Origin: Marinomonas vulgaris
Lineage (GTDB): Bacteria; Pseudomonadota; Gammaproteobacteria; Pseudomonadales; Marinomonadaceae
DNA: 64,000 nucleotides
Direction of reading: 5' to 3'
Assembly: GCF_018145875.1 (NCBI RefSeq)
Contig: NZ_JAGSSV010000013.1
Span: forward strand, 1-64,000
Shown: one piece after another, positions 9,637 through 18,390 of the stretch
Layout of the letters: the number at the start of each line of letters is the position of its first letter
How positions within the stretch are numbered: the first letter of the stretch is position 1
Notes under the pieces: generated by a model
Databases searched by the model: none
What the model was told of the DNA's origin: nothing
The model's input: only the letters and a program-made list of their open reading frames with translations
Translations under genes and position numbers: made by a program

Positions 9637-10113
9637 TATTATTGTCCCCTAATTGGAGTGGTTGCGAATGAAACAACCTATTGAAAAGATCATTTATCAG
9701 TGTGACCTCATTTTTAAGTATGGCTAAAATGGGGTGTAACCGATTGAATAAAAGATGCTCACTGCATCGTGATACCACATTCGTAAAGCGCATTTAAGAC
9801 AGTTTTTATTGTGACGGTCGTTGATACTCATGGTGAAAAAGCATGACAAACTGTAAAGAGAATGAATCGCATTTTTACATATTTCAAGACCTGCGCCGAT
9901 TCTAAGGGGCGTAGGAGGGATAATCTTTCAAAAATCTCTGACAAAGTTACAGGATAGTCCGATTAGACGGGTTGAAAGGACATTTGATGAAATAACATTT
10001 CTTTACAGGGTGTTGTCGGAGCGGTAATAAAAGCAAAAGGCACACAACAAATGAGCCTTTTGATTTTTGATTTTTGACTTTCGCTAAGTGTCAGTGTGTA
10101 GGCTTAACGGGCG
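9637..10113. other. Intergenic region upstream of putP
   Basis: 477 bases between the divergent-facing ends of putP (start) and hexR (stop). It should contain the putP promoter near 9637-9760. The hexR-proximal end has a hairpin listed separately. I saw no open frame with coding character, no tRNA and no strong repeat; an unannotated small RNA cannot be excluded. Confidence 0.5.
10034..10062 (-). terminator. Probable hexR terminator
   Basis: Arms CAAAAGGC (10034-10041) and GCCTTTTG (10055-10062) pair perfectly around a 13-base loop. The minus-strand tail is T-rich (TTTTGCTTTTATT). It lies about 50 bases after the hexR stop. Confidence 0.55.
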
Positions 10114-10980
10114 CTATTTTTTATCGACTTTCGGCACGCGAGTATCTCGAACGCTTTGCTTTAGCTTTTTGAGGTGAGCATTAAACTCTGGGCCACGCTT
10201 TAACAATACGCCGGTTGCTAAGGCATCGATTAAGGTTAAGTACACGATACGAGAGCTCATCGGCGTATAGATATCTGTGTCTTCCGTCTCTTCAATTGGC
10301 AAAACGATAGAACAGTGCTCTGTTAATGGCGACTCTGGGTTAGTAATGCCAATGACAGTAGCTCCCGCTTCTCGAGCAACACGGGCGGTTTCTATGAGTG
10401 GTAAAGTGCGCCCTGTATAGGAAATAATCACCACAGCGTCACCTGGGTGAGTGCCTGCTGCGGCCATACGCTGCACGAGAATGTCGGTATAAGCGACGAC
10501 GGGCATATTAAGGCGAAAGAATTTATGGTGAGCGTCTTTTGCTACAGGACCAGAGGCCCCTAATCCATAAAATTCAATGCGTCTTGCTTGTGCTAGCACA
10601 TCGACCGCTCGACTGATCAAAGACTCAGGCAAAATATCCTGTGCTCGGGTCAGGTTGTTTTTCGCTGCTTCAAATATCTTCGCCGTAATGGCGCCTGGGC
10701 CATCGTCTGGCTCGACGTTTAAATTGACATAAGGCGTGCCGGTAGCAAGGCTTTGAGCAAGAGAAACTTTAAAATCAGGAAAACCACTGCCGATTAAACT
10801 GCGGCAAAAACGGTTCACCGTAGGCTCACTGACTTCGGCTCGTGCCGCCAGTTTTGCGATACTCGAGTGAATTGTCGTTTTTGGGTCAGCAAGGATGGCT
10901 TCCGCGACTTTTCGTTCGGATTTGCTAAGCGTGCTTAGACGGTCTTGTATTTTACGAATAATGTCTTCGTGTTTATTCAT
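10114..10980 (-). CDS. hexR: HexR, RpiR-family repressor of sugar catabolism
   Basis: A 288-residue RpiR-family regulator: an N-terminal helix-turn-helix domain (HTH about residues 41-62, core AARAEVSEPTVNRFCRSLIG) and a C-terminal SIS sugar-phosphate-binding domain (about 125-260, with FYGLGASGPVAKDAHHKF and VIISYTGRTLPLIETA). The sequence closely resembles HexR, which represses Entner-Doudoroff and lower glycolytic genes until 2-keto-3-deoxy-6-phosphogluconate accumulates. HexR-like boxes before edd and gap in this window support the specific name over a generic RpiR call. It is transcribed away from the phosphotransferase gene across an 89-base divergent region. Confidence 0.9.
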   Translation of the reverse strand: MNKHEDIIRKIQDRLSTLSKSERKVAEAILADPKTTIHSSIAKLAARAEVSEPTVNRFCRSLIGSGFPDFKVSLAQSLATGTPYVNLNVEPDDGPGAITAKIFEAAKNNLTRAQDILPESLISRAVDVLAQARRIEFYGLGASGPVAKDAHHKFFRLNMPVVAYTDILVQRMAAAGTHPGDAVVIISYTGRTLPLIETARVAREAGATVIGITNPESPLTEHCSIVLPIEETEDTDIYTPMSSRIVYLTLIDALATGVLLKRGPEFNAHLKKLKQSVRDTRVPKVDKK

Positions 10981-11069
10981 GTATCTGCTTCAAAGTTGGC
11001 TATTGACTCGGATTGTTTGATTGTCCATTCTGACAGCGACTTACAATTCTGGCAATAAAATGATGAAAA

Positions 11070-11966
11070 ATGACAACATTATCTGAGTGTTTGGCTAAGA
11101 TGTCGGCAATATTGCCACTGGAATGTACGATAGAAACTACATTATTGGATGATGGTTTTCTAAATAATGTGTATTTGCTTAGCTGGAATGGCGCACCGCA
11201 ATGGGTTCTTCGTATTCCTTATGAGAAAAGCGAGCTGTTTCATATTCATCGAGCGGAAGAGCTTAGGGTGTTGAACTGTGCCGCCGAGCAAGGCATCGCG
11301 CCAGTCGTGGTCTGGCAAGAAAGCGAAACGGGCTGCGTTGTCAGTCAATTTGTCATGCAGCCCAGTCTAGATTGGTCGGTGTGCCATGGGGATAGCGATA
11401 TTATTCGTCTTGCTCAGGCTTTGGTTCGATTCCACGCCTTGCCCGCGGGGCAGCACAGTTACTCAGTGTTTGACGTGATTAAGGGTTACCTGCAGCGCAT
11501 TGAAGAAGGGATTGTCGAAAATGAAAGTCTCAAGAAAGAATATGACTATCTCGTATCAATGTTTCAACAAATGACACTTCCAGAGCGTCTATTACCATCT
11601 GTACTTTGCCATAATGACGTAAACCCTAAAAATGTCCTCATGGACAATGAGCATTTATGGCTCATTGATTATGAGTATGCCGGTTTTGGTGATCCTTTGT
11701 TTGATTTGGCGCTTGTGGCCCAGTCTCATAATTTAGACCCACGCCAAACTCGCTTGTTGTTGTCGTCTTATGGCGTTGATTTCTCTTCTGGTGGCTTGTT
11801 GGCCGCGATTGATCATTACAAAATCGCCTATGGCATGCGAGAAATGGCGTGGATGTTGTTGAAAAGCGCCATCACACCACAAGACAATAAGGCATTCGCT
11901 TCTTATTTGGCGTTTAAAGATTCGCCATCGTTAAATCCGTTTTTACTGAATAAAGGTAACGCATGA
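11070..11966 (+). CDS. Choline/thiamine-kinase-like phosphotransferase
   Basis: A 298-residue member of the APH/choline kinase superfamily, cytosolic. The Brenner-type catalytic motif HNDxxxxN is at 181-188 (H181, D183, N188) and the metal-binding IDYEYAG begins at 199. The N-terminal lobe carries a nucleotide-binding stretch ([12 protein letters not shown], then WVLRIP). Choline kinase, ethanolamine kinase and thiamine kinase (ThiK/YcfN) share this fold, and substrate cannot be decided from sequence alone. It overlaps ung by four bases (ATGA), so they form a two-gene operon, although no functional link to DNA repair is evident. Confidence 0.75.
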   Translation: MTTLSECLAKMSAILPLECTIETTLLDDGFLNNVYLLSWNGAPQWVLRIPYEKSELFHIHRAEELRVLNCAAEQGIAPVVVWQESETGCVVSQFVMQPSLDWSVCHGDSDIIRLAQALVRFHALPAGQHSYSVFDVIKGYLQRIEEGIVENESLKKEYDYLVSMFQQMTLPERLLPSVLCHNDVNPKNVLMDNEHLWLIDYEYAGFGDPLFDLALVAQSHNLDPRQTRLLLSSYGVDFSSGGLLAAIDHYKIAYGMREMAWMLLKSAITPQDNKAFASYLAFKDSPSLNPFLLNKGNA

Positions 11967-12706
11967 TAATCAACGCCATACCAAGTGACTGGCAAGCTTA
12001 TTTAGCCGATGAGTTTGAACAAGACTACATGAAGGCACTAGCGCAATTTCTGCAAACAGAGACACGCACAAAAACCATATTTCCAGCGGAGTCCGATTAT
12101 TTTAACGCCCTTAAAGCGACTTCTTTTGATCAAGTGAAAGTCGTGATTTTAGGGCAAGACCCTTACCATGGCGAAGGGCAAGCACATGGCTTGTCTTTTT
12201 CGGTTTTGCCTGGGGTAAAGGTGCCACCATCCTTGGTAAACATTTACAAAGAACTGCAAACCGACTTGGCAATAGAGCCAGCCAAGCATGGCTATTTACA
12301 GTCTTGGGCGGAGCAGGGCGTTTTATTGCTGAACAGTGTGTTGACCGTGGAAGCCCATAAAGCGGGTTCTCATCAAAACAAAGGCTGGGAAATATTCACC
12401 GATAAGATCATCGAGGTCATTAATCGCGAGCATCAGGGTGTGGTGTTTATGTTGTGGGGAGCGTACGCGCAGAAAAAGGGTCGCCAGATAGATAAGACTA
12501 AACACTGTGTGGTCGAAAGTGTGCACCCTTCGCCTTTGTCGGCGTATCGAGGGTTCTTTGGGTGTGGGCATTTCTCAAAAGCCAATGATTACCTGCAAGC
12601 GTATAAAAAAATGCCGATCGATTGGGGCCTTCACTCTTTAGGTGAACAGGGTAAAACAGATTCCGGTAACGGCATTCAAATGGGTCAGATAGGGTTGCCT
12701 TTCTGA
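11963..12706 (+). CDS. ung: Uracil-DNA glycosylase (family 1)
   Basis: Removes uracil from DNA to start base-excision repair. The 247 residues carry the water-activating GQDPYHG motif at 64-70 (catalytic D66), [10 protein letters not shown] near 121-130, and the minor-groove HPSPLSA loop at 188-194 (H188). The C-terminal tail after about residue 225 ([14 protein letters not shown]..) extends slightly past the usual end. The start overlaps the stop of the preceding kinase gene. Identification is secure. Confidence 0.97.
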   Translation: MIINAIPSDWQAYLADEFEQDYMKALAQFLQTETRTKTIFPAESDYFNALKATSFDQVKVVILGQDPYHGEGQAHGLSFSVLPGVKVPPSLVNIYKELQTDLAIEPAKHGYLQSWAEQGVLLLNSVLTVEAHKAGSHQNKGWEIFTDKIIEVINREHQGVVFMLWGAYAQKKGRQIDKTKHCVVESVHPSPLSAYRGFFGCGHFSKANDYLQAYKKMPIDWGLHSLGEQGKTDSGNGIQMGQIGLPF

Positions 12707-12721
12707 CCCTTATTGTTTTTT
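12682..12721 (+). terminator. Terminator at the ung stop
   Basis: Arms GGGTCAGA (12682-12689) and TCTGACCC (12702-12709) pair perfectly and overlap the end of ung. Six T follow at 12716-12721 after a short spacer. It separates ung from convergent ygfZ. Confidence 0.55.
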
Positions 12722-12725
12722 GTCG

Positions 12726-13661
12726 TTACTTTATGGCTAACGGATAAGACAAAGGTAAAAAGTAAACGGTTTTTCCGTCCAAGCTTGGTTGAATTATCTC
12801 GCTTGGGTCCGTGCTAACAATGACCTGAGCGATGTTTGTGTCTTGTACGGTACCGCAAGCTAGAATCTGGCCTAGGCTTTTGCCTTCTTCATCCACCAAG
12901 TCTTTGCTGACATCGAGTTCGCCTTCCCACGTTATTAACGCCAGTTGTTTTTTTGATTTGCCACGGTATTGCATACGAGCAACAATTTCTTGCCCTGTGT
13001 AACAGCCTTTAGTGAAGCTGATGCCGCCGGTGCTTTGCATGTTTAGCCATTGGGGCAAAATTGTCTCGCTTTGTTCTAGTGTGATCAAAGGGCGCGCGGT
13101 TAAAAGCGATAGGCTGGTTAATTCAGCATTTTGCTCAGTTAAAGCGGGGTATGCGGCTTCGACCAGACGCCACTCCATCTTAAAGGGTGTATTGCATACT
13201 GTTAGATTTATCATGCCTTCTTGATGAGACATGGGCAACAGCTCGGATATCTTGTCTGCGTACGATGTCGAATCGAAGGGCGCTTGGGGCGTTAAGTAGG
13301 AATAGATATGAAAGTCTTCGCTGGCATCGCTCAATTGGGTTTTAAAAAACACGGCGTACTTTTTCAAATGAATGAGCGTTTTCTCGACCAAATCTTTGGT
13401 CATCAACAAAAAGACGCTGTCGTCACCTTGTAGTACAAAAAAGTTAGCGATGATTCGACCTTTCACACTGCAAACTGCGCCATATAAGCCATTGTCATCA
13501 GACAGTTTGTTCATGTCGCAGGTCACCTGACCTTGTAAAAATTTCTTCGTGTCAGCACCGGTGATCTTTATCACTCCAAGGTCTACATGTTTTGCCAGCA
13601 CGTCTTTGTGTTGGCCGATGGCGTCGATGATATGTTGAAGCGTGTTCATAGGGGCGTCCAT
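12726..13661 (-). CDS. ygfZ: Folate-binding iron-sulfur cluster protein YgfZ
   Basis: A GcvT-like, tetrahydrofolate-binding protein needed for making or repairing certain iron-sulfur enzymes. The signature KGCYTGQE lies at 218-225 with its conserved cysteine, followed by VARMQYRGKSKK. N-terminal LGVIKITGADTKKFLQGQVTCDM matches the family start. At 311 residues it is near the usual 320-330. In Pseudomonas ygfZ neighbours sdhE and nadB; here it is separated from them by about 13 kb of signalling and polyol genes. The first ATG is used; a second (13649) is possible. Confidence 0.93.
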   Translation of the reverse strand: MDAPMNTLQHIIDAIGQHKDVLAKHVDLGVIKITGADTKKFLQGQVTCDMNKLSDDNGLYGAVCSVKGRIIANFFVLQGDDSVFLLMTKDLVEKTLIHLKKYAVFFKTQLSDASEDFHIYSYLTPQAPFDSTSYADKISELLPMSHQEGMINLTVCNTPFKMEWRLVEAAYPALTEQNAELTSLSLLTARPLITLEQSETILPQWLNMQSTGGISFTKGCYTGQEIVARMQYRGKSKKQLALITWEGELDVSKDLVDEEGKSLGQILACGTVQDTNIAQVIVSTDPSEIIQPSLDGKTVYFLPLSYPLAIK

Positions 13662-13745
13662 AAAATAACTCTACTTTGGATAGCGGTGTTTGAATAGCGT
13701 ATCAGTAATGACAGATTTTACTTTTTCAATGGTGAGGCGCGATAA

Positions 13746-14753
13746 CTATTCCGTTTTTGTTTCAGCAAACTGGGCCTGAATCTCGAGTATCTTTGGCAGC
13801 TCTTGTTCTAACAAAGGAATCAGCGAGGGATCAAAATGTTTCCCGCTTTGCTCCTTGATAAAAGCGATAGCTTCTTCGGTTGACCAAGCGCGTTTATAAG
13901 GTCGCTCGCTGGTCAAGGCATCAAACACATCCACAAGAGCAACGATTCGCCCTTCGATGGGAATATCTTCTCCGGCGAGACCATTCGGGTAGCCGCTGCC
14001 ATCCCATTTCTCATGATGTGAAATGGCGACTGAATGAGCCAGTTCAATCAAATAAGAGCTGGGGTTCGATAAAATTTCCGCGCCAATTTGGGCGTGGGTT
14101 TTCATTACCTCATATTCGTCAGCCGTGAGTTTGCCTGGTTTAAGCAAGATGCTGTCAGGAATGCCAATTTTACCAATGTCGTGCATGGGAGCGGCCATCA
14201 TCAGGTCGTCGGCGGATTCGTCACAGAACCCATAAGCCGATGCGATGACTCGTGCGAAGCGACTCATGCGCTGTACATGCATGCCGGTTTCGTTGTCTTT
14301 GTATTCCGCCGCTCGACCTAATCTGTCGATGAGATCTATATGAGTATTGAGCAGTTCGTCGGCACGAATCAAAGACAGGTGATTTTTGACCCGGGCCAAA
14401 ACAATAGCAGGGACAATGGGTTTGGCGATGTAATCCACCGCGCCGATTTCGAAACCTTTTTCTTCATCTACGCTGTCTTTAAGGGCGGTGACGAAAATAA
14501 CCGGAATGTGCGCGGTCTTCGGATTTTTCTTCAAGCGCTCGCACACTTCTAACCCCGTCATTTCGGGCATCATGATGTCGAGCAATATCAAGTCGACGGT
14601 TTCTTTTTCGACCAGATTTAAAGCGTCTTGCCCTGAGCGAGCAAACGACAAGCGATAACGAGCGGCCTGTAATACTTGTCGTAGTACTCGTAAGTTGGAT
14701 GGTTCATCGTCCACGAGAAGAATACGAGGTGCGGGTTTGCTACCGATTCTCAA
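13746..14753 (-). CDS. Response regulator with HD-GYP c-di-GMP phosphodiesterase
   Basis: A 335-residue RpfG-type regulator. The N-terminal receiver domain (about 9-125) has phosphoacceptor D59 in LILLDIMMPE. The output HD-GYP domain has the HD pair at 191-192 in MHDIGKIGIPD, THAQIGAEIL, and the GYP loop HHEKWDGSGYP at 246-256; all metal ligands expected of an active c-di-GMP hydrolase look present. Translation starts at a TTG that overlaps the kinase stop (TTGA), supported by a strong AGGAGG seven bases upstream (14761-14766). The coupling makes it the dedicated partner of the upstream kinase. Expected effect on phosphorylation: lower c-di-GMP (inference). Confidence 0.92.
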   Translation of the reverse strand: MRIGSKPAPRILLVDDEPSNLRVLRQVLQAARYRLSFARSGQDALNLVEKETVDLILLDIMMPEMTGLEVCERLKKNPKTAHIPVIFVTALKDSVDEEKGFEIGAVDYIAKPIVPAIVLARVKNHLSLIRADELLNTHIDLIDRLGRAAEYKDNETGMHVQRMSRFARVIASAYGFCDESADDLMMAAPMHDIGKIGIPDSILLKPGKLTADEYEVMKTHAQIGAEILSNPSSYLIELAHSVAISHHEKWDGSGYPNGLAGEDIPIEGRIVALVDVFDALTSERPYKRAWSTEEAIAFIKEQSGKHFDPSLIPLLEQELPKILEIQAQFAETKTE

Positions 14754-17700
14754 GCGTTGTCCTCCTGTGAAAGTAATATTTTTAAGTCCGTTAGAAGCAC
14801 AACGGCGTGATTAAAATCGAAGTCTGAGATGGCCTCACTGGCCTCAATGACCTGAGGCTTAATAAATAGTGGAGCTTGTTGGATGAGTAATTCGATGTTG
14901 TCATCATCTAGCTCGCCAAAATTGACCGAGGTTATCAAAGAATCAACCAAAGCAAGTAAGTCGTCTCTCGATAGATGAGTTTGTAAGTCAGTTTGCTTAG
15001 GTGGTGCTGTGAGGTGACTGGCAGACAGGTGCTGTCGCTCTAGTGAGAATTGTGCCAATAATGCACTGATATCCTCGATGAGCTCTTTGCATTGTTCGGC
15101 ATTTTCTCCTAAAGCCGCTTGCTCTACCTGCATCATGCCATTGGCGATGGAAAGCAAAGCCAAGTTGCCAGAGGTGCCTTTCACTGCATGTGCTAAAGCA
15201 CGTAAGTCGTCAAAGGCATTTCTAGTCGCTAAGTTCGTTAAGGTGTCCACTAGCTTGTTGTTAGCCTGTTGGAAACGTTCTAATTCCGTGAGATACGTCG
15301 GCATATCCTTCCACAAAGTCAGTCCTTTTTGCAGATGAATTTGCTGATATTTGGCATGACCGTGCGGGTTGTAAGTGTCTTTTTGCTCTAGTGTGGTTGG
15401 TGTTTCATTCAGCACTCGCGCCATTTCAGCAATCAGAACGGGCATTTCAATCGGCTTGTTGGCAAAGCCATCCATGCCCGCTTGCTCGGCGTCGAGCTTG
15501 TCTTCTAGTAGTACATTGGCGGTGAGAGCAATAATAGGGGTATGAGGTAAGCGTTTCTCTTTCTCATAAGTACGAATGATTTGAGTCGCGGTTAGGCCGT
15601 CCATATTAGGCATTTGGATGTCCATCAAGATAATGTCTGGCTCGATGGTTTTGAACTGCTTGATAACATCATGGCCGTCTTTGGCCAAAAATACTTCATG
15701 CTGATGTTTTTCTAACAATAAGGTTAATAGAGTAAGATTCTGTTCAATGTCATCAGCAATTAATACGCGCTTAGGGGTAATGGTTAGAGCTTGTGGTATT
15801 TGTTCATCTGGCGTTAAGGCGGTTTCTACTAGGGGTAAGTCAAAGGTAAAGCGACTGCCGACGCCTATTTCGCTGGTTACCCGGATATCGCCCCCCATTA
15901 GATTGACCAGTTGCTTTGAGATACTTGTGCCTAAGCCTGTGCCGCCAAAGCGGCGACTCATGGAGGCATCCGCTTGGGTGAAAGGGTCGAAGATAGTGTC
16001 GACACGTTCTTTGGGGATACCTATGCCTGAATCCTCTATAACAAAACGAACCATGTTGTTGGGTTCAGAGGATAGGGTTAAGGACACTCGGCCTGTTTTG
16101 GTAAACTTAATGGCGTTACCGAGAATATTCATCAATACCTGACGAATGCGGTCTTCAGCACCTAGATACACACTGGCTAAAGTGGGATCAATACAAAAAC
16201 TCAGTTCCAAGCCCTTACTGCGGGCTTGTAACCACAAAGTAGAGACGACGTTATCTACTAAGCTGGCAAGAACAAAAGGACGCTGGTCCAGCTCGAGTTT
16301 GTTTTTGTCTAATTTGGCACTGTCAAGAATGTCATTTAACAAATGCAACAAAGAGCGTGCCGATTTGCTGATGGTGGACAAGTGTTTTTTGTTGTCACTA
16401 GAAACATCCGAGTCCAACAAAATATCTGAAAAGCCAATAATGGCGTTCATAGGGGTGCGGATTTCGTGGCTCATATTGGCTAAAAAAGACGCTTTGCTTT
16501 CGGCTGACGCTTCGGCTTTATTTTTTGCATCGCGCAATTCTTCTTCCATTTCGACCCGTGCAGAAATATCCAGAATAACGCCATCAATCCATTCTGGTTG
16601 GCCGTCTTCGTCATATATGATCGAACCGTTCTCAAATACCCAAACATAGTGCCCATTTTTATGTTTCAAGCGATATTCTATGGCGTAGTTTTTATGCTCC
16701 GTGATGGCATCGTCGATGATGTGTGTGATTTCTTTGTCGTCATCGGGGTGAATCAAGCTGGCCAAGGACACTGTGTGGTTATAAAACTCCTCGGTGCACC
16801 AGCCAGCGACTTCTTGAATGGCATCACTGACGAACTTGGTTGTCCATTTGTCATTGATTAAGCAACGAAAAGACGCCCCTGGAATGTTTTTAATCAAAGA
16901 ACTGTATTGTTTCTCACTTTTTTTGATGGCATCCTCTAGAGCTTTTCTTGTGGAAATGTCAGTGATGAAACCAACAAACAAGGTATCGCCACCGGGAATG
17001 TCCACTCGACCAATGCCTAATCGAATAGGAAACACATCGCCATTTTTACGAATGGCACATATTTCTCGTTCTGTGCCAGCGATGCTGGACTCGCCTGTTT
17101 GGTTAAAGCGTCCTAGTAGGAGTTTGAACTCATCGATGTAGTGCTGGGTAAACAAAATATCAAAAGATTGATCCAGTACCTCGTCTTCGTGCCAGCCAAA
17201 AATGGTTGTAGCGGCTTTATTGAACTCTTTAATGATGCCATAGCTATCAATTGTTACCACGCCATCGACTGCCGTATCTAATGTCGTTTTCAAGCGCACT
17301 TCGCTGGTGGTTTTTTCTAGTAAAAGCTGACGATAGCGCAGCTGCGATACTATGTTTAGGGCTAAAAAAAACAGCAATAACATGATGATGGTGACAATGG
17401 TCACGATAAATGAAATTGAACTGCCGGAGTTGGCGTCCATGGTGTGCATGTGATGCAGATTTGAGGTGCCAGTGGTGATAAACCGAGCACCTGCCATGCC
17501 GGCATAGTGCATGCCAGCAATGGCACCGCCCATAATCAAGGCGCTGATGCAATTGGCTGAAATTGCGCCTAGTTTAGGAAATAGTCGTCTTATATGATAA
17601 TGAGTTGATAGGGCGATAAAGGCCAGCAATACGGCAATAATAATAGATGCACTAAACCAAAATGGGTCGTATTTTAGTTCGACACTCATTTCCATCGCTT

Positions 17701-18130
17701 CCATACCAATATAGTGCATGGTGCCTATACCGCCGCCTACCAAGACGCCGTTAGCGAGTAACTGCCATAAAGTCAGATTGATTTTGGTCAACCTTTTTAG
17801 CGTGATGTAAGACGCCAGCACACTAGGAATCAAAGACACCGTAGTGAGTACAGGGTCGTAATGAATACCGTGGCCCATGTCGAAGGCCAGCATACCGACA
17901 AAATGCATGCTCCAGATGCCACCTGCCATAACCAAAGAACCAGCCATAAAAGCAATGTTGCGGTATTTTTTGATGACGATGTGATGCGCTAGGGAGGTAA
18001 AATGCAAGGCAAAAAACGACGCGCCGCTGGCGAGAAGAATAGACAATATCACCATTAGGTAATTGTATTCACCGATGGCTAGCTCACTTTGATCTATTTG
18101 AGTGATAAAAAAATTATTTAAAAAAGACAT
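14750..18130 (-). CDS. MHYT-PAS-PAS hybrid histidine kinase with HPt
   Basis: A 1126-residue membrane sensor. The N terminus is an MHYT domain with about seven membrane helices and three M-H-F/Y-x-G-M motifs (H76, H139, H208), proposed to bind copper and sense O2, CO or NO. Two PAS domains follow (about 275-395 and 405-525), then HisKA with H555 in SHEIRTP, an ATPase domain with N-box LGNAIKFT near 670-677 and GGTGLG near 729-734, a receiver (D837 in ILMDIQM) and an HPt domain (H981 in HAVKGTS). It is therefore a complete phosphorelay, the last His probably passing phosphate to D59 of the coupled HD-GYP regulator. The signal is unknown. Confidence 0.93.
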   Translation of the reverse strand: MSFLNNFFITQIDQSELAIGEYNYLMVILSILLASGASFFALHFTSLAHHIVIKKYRNIAFMAGSLVMAGGIWSMHFVGMLAFDMGHGIHYDPVLTTVSLIPSVLASYITLKRLTKINLTLWQLLANGVLVGGGIGTMHYIGMEAMEMSVELKYDPFWFSASIIIAVLLAFIALSTHYHIRRLFPKLGAISANCISALIMGGAIAGMHYAGMAGARFITTGTSNLHHMHTMDANSGSSISFIVTIVTIIMLLLFFLALNIVSQLRYRQLLLEKTTSEVRLKTTLDTAVDGVVTIDSYGIIKEFNKAATTIFGWHEDEVLDQSFDILFTQHYIDEFKLLLGRFNQTGESSIAGTEREICAIRKNGDVFPIRLGIGRVDIPGGDTLFVGFITDISTRKALEDAIKKSEKQYSSLIKNIPGASFRCLINDKWTTKFVSDAIQEVAGWCTEEFYNHTVSLASLIHPDDDKEITHIIDDAITEHKNYAIEYRLKHKNGHYVWVFENGSIIYDEDGQPEWIDGVILDISARVEMEEELRDAKNKAEASAESKASFLANMSHEIRTPMNAIIGFSDILLDSDVSSDNKKHLSTISKSARSLLHLLNDILDSAKLDKNKLELDQRPFVLASLVDNVVSTLWLQARSKGLELSFCIDPTLASVYLGAEDRIRQVLMNILGNAIKFTKTGRVSLTLSSEPNNMVRFVIEDSGIGIPKERVDTIFDPFTQADASMSRRFGGTGLGTSISKQLVNLMGGDIRVTSEIGVGSRFTFDLPLVETALTPDEQIPQALTITPKRVLIADDIEQNLTLLTLLLEKHQHEVFLAKDGHDVIKQFKTIEPDIILMDIQMPNMDGLTATQIIRTYEKEKRLPHTPIIALTANVLLEDKLDAEQAGMDGFANKPIEMPVLIAEMARVLNETPTTLEQKDTYNPHGHAKYQQIHLQKGLTLWKDMPTYLTELERFQQANNKLVDTLTNLATRNAFDDLRALAHAVKGTSGNLALLSIANGMMQVEQAALGENAEQCKELIEDISALLAQFSLERQHLSASHLTAPPKQTDLQTHLSRDDLLALVDSLITSVNFGELDDDNIELLIQQAPLFIKPQVIEASEAISDFDFNHAVVLLTDLKILLSQEDNA

Positions 18131-18202
18131 CTCATCAATATTCTATTGGTATAAAAGCAATGGCATCTTTACCCTTATCAAGAAAGGATAAAGCAGAGTA
18201 AT

Positions 18203-18234
18203 ATTAAGCAGGCAAACACTTTTTACTGCTTAAT
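18203..18234. promoter_or_regulatory. Inverted repeat upstream of xylB
   Basis: Nine-base arms ATTAAGCAG and CTGCTTAAT surround a 14-base loop in the divergent kinase/xylB region. Function unknown; there is no T run on the kinase-distal side. Confidence 0.35.
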
Positions 18235-18266
18235 AATGTGTGTATTAATCCGTTTAGTAATACAAA

Positions 18267-18287
18267 CAAAGAGAATTGTTCTCTTTG
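18267..18287. promoter_or_regulatory. Operator-like palindrome upstream of xylB
   Basis: Perfect nine-base arms CAAAGAGAA and TTCTCTTTG around a TTG centre, about 104 bases before the xylB ATG. Size and symmetry suit a dimeric repressor or activator. The cognate protein is not identified. Confidence 0.45.
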
Positions 18288-18390
18288 AAATTGACTCTGC
18301 AATCTTATGTTTTGATGATGTAAGTCAATGTTAATCTTTGTAATAGCATGACACATAAAATACGAAAAATAACCACTATTATCTGATCAA

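Noticed and set aside
15747..16649. Plus-strand open frames of 131 and 167 residues inside the hybrid kinase gene
   Set aside because: Antisense shadows of conserved HisKA/ATPase coding sequence, Ser-rich with no domain signature.
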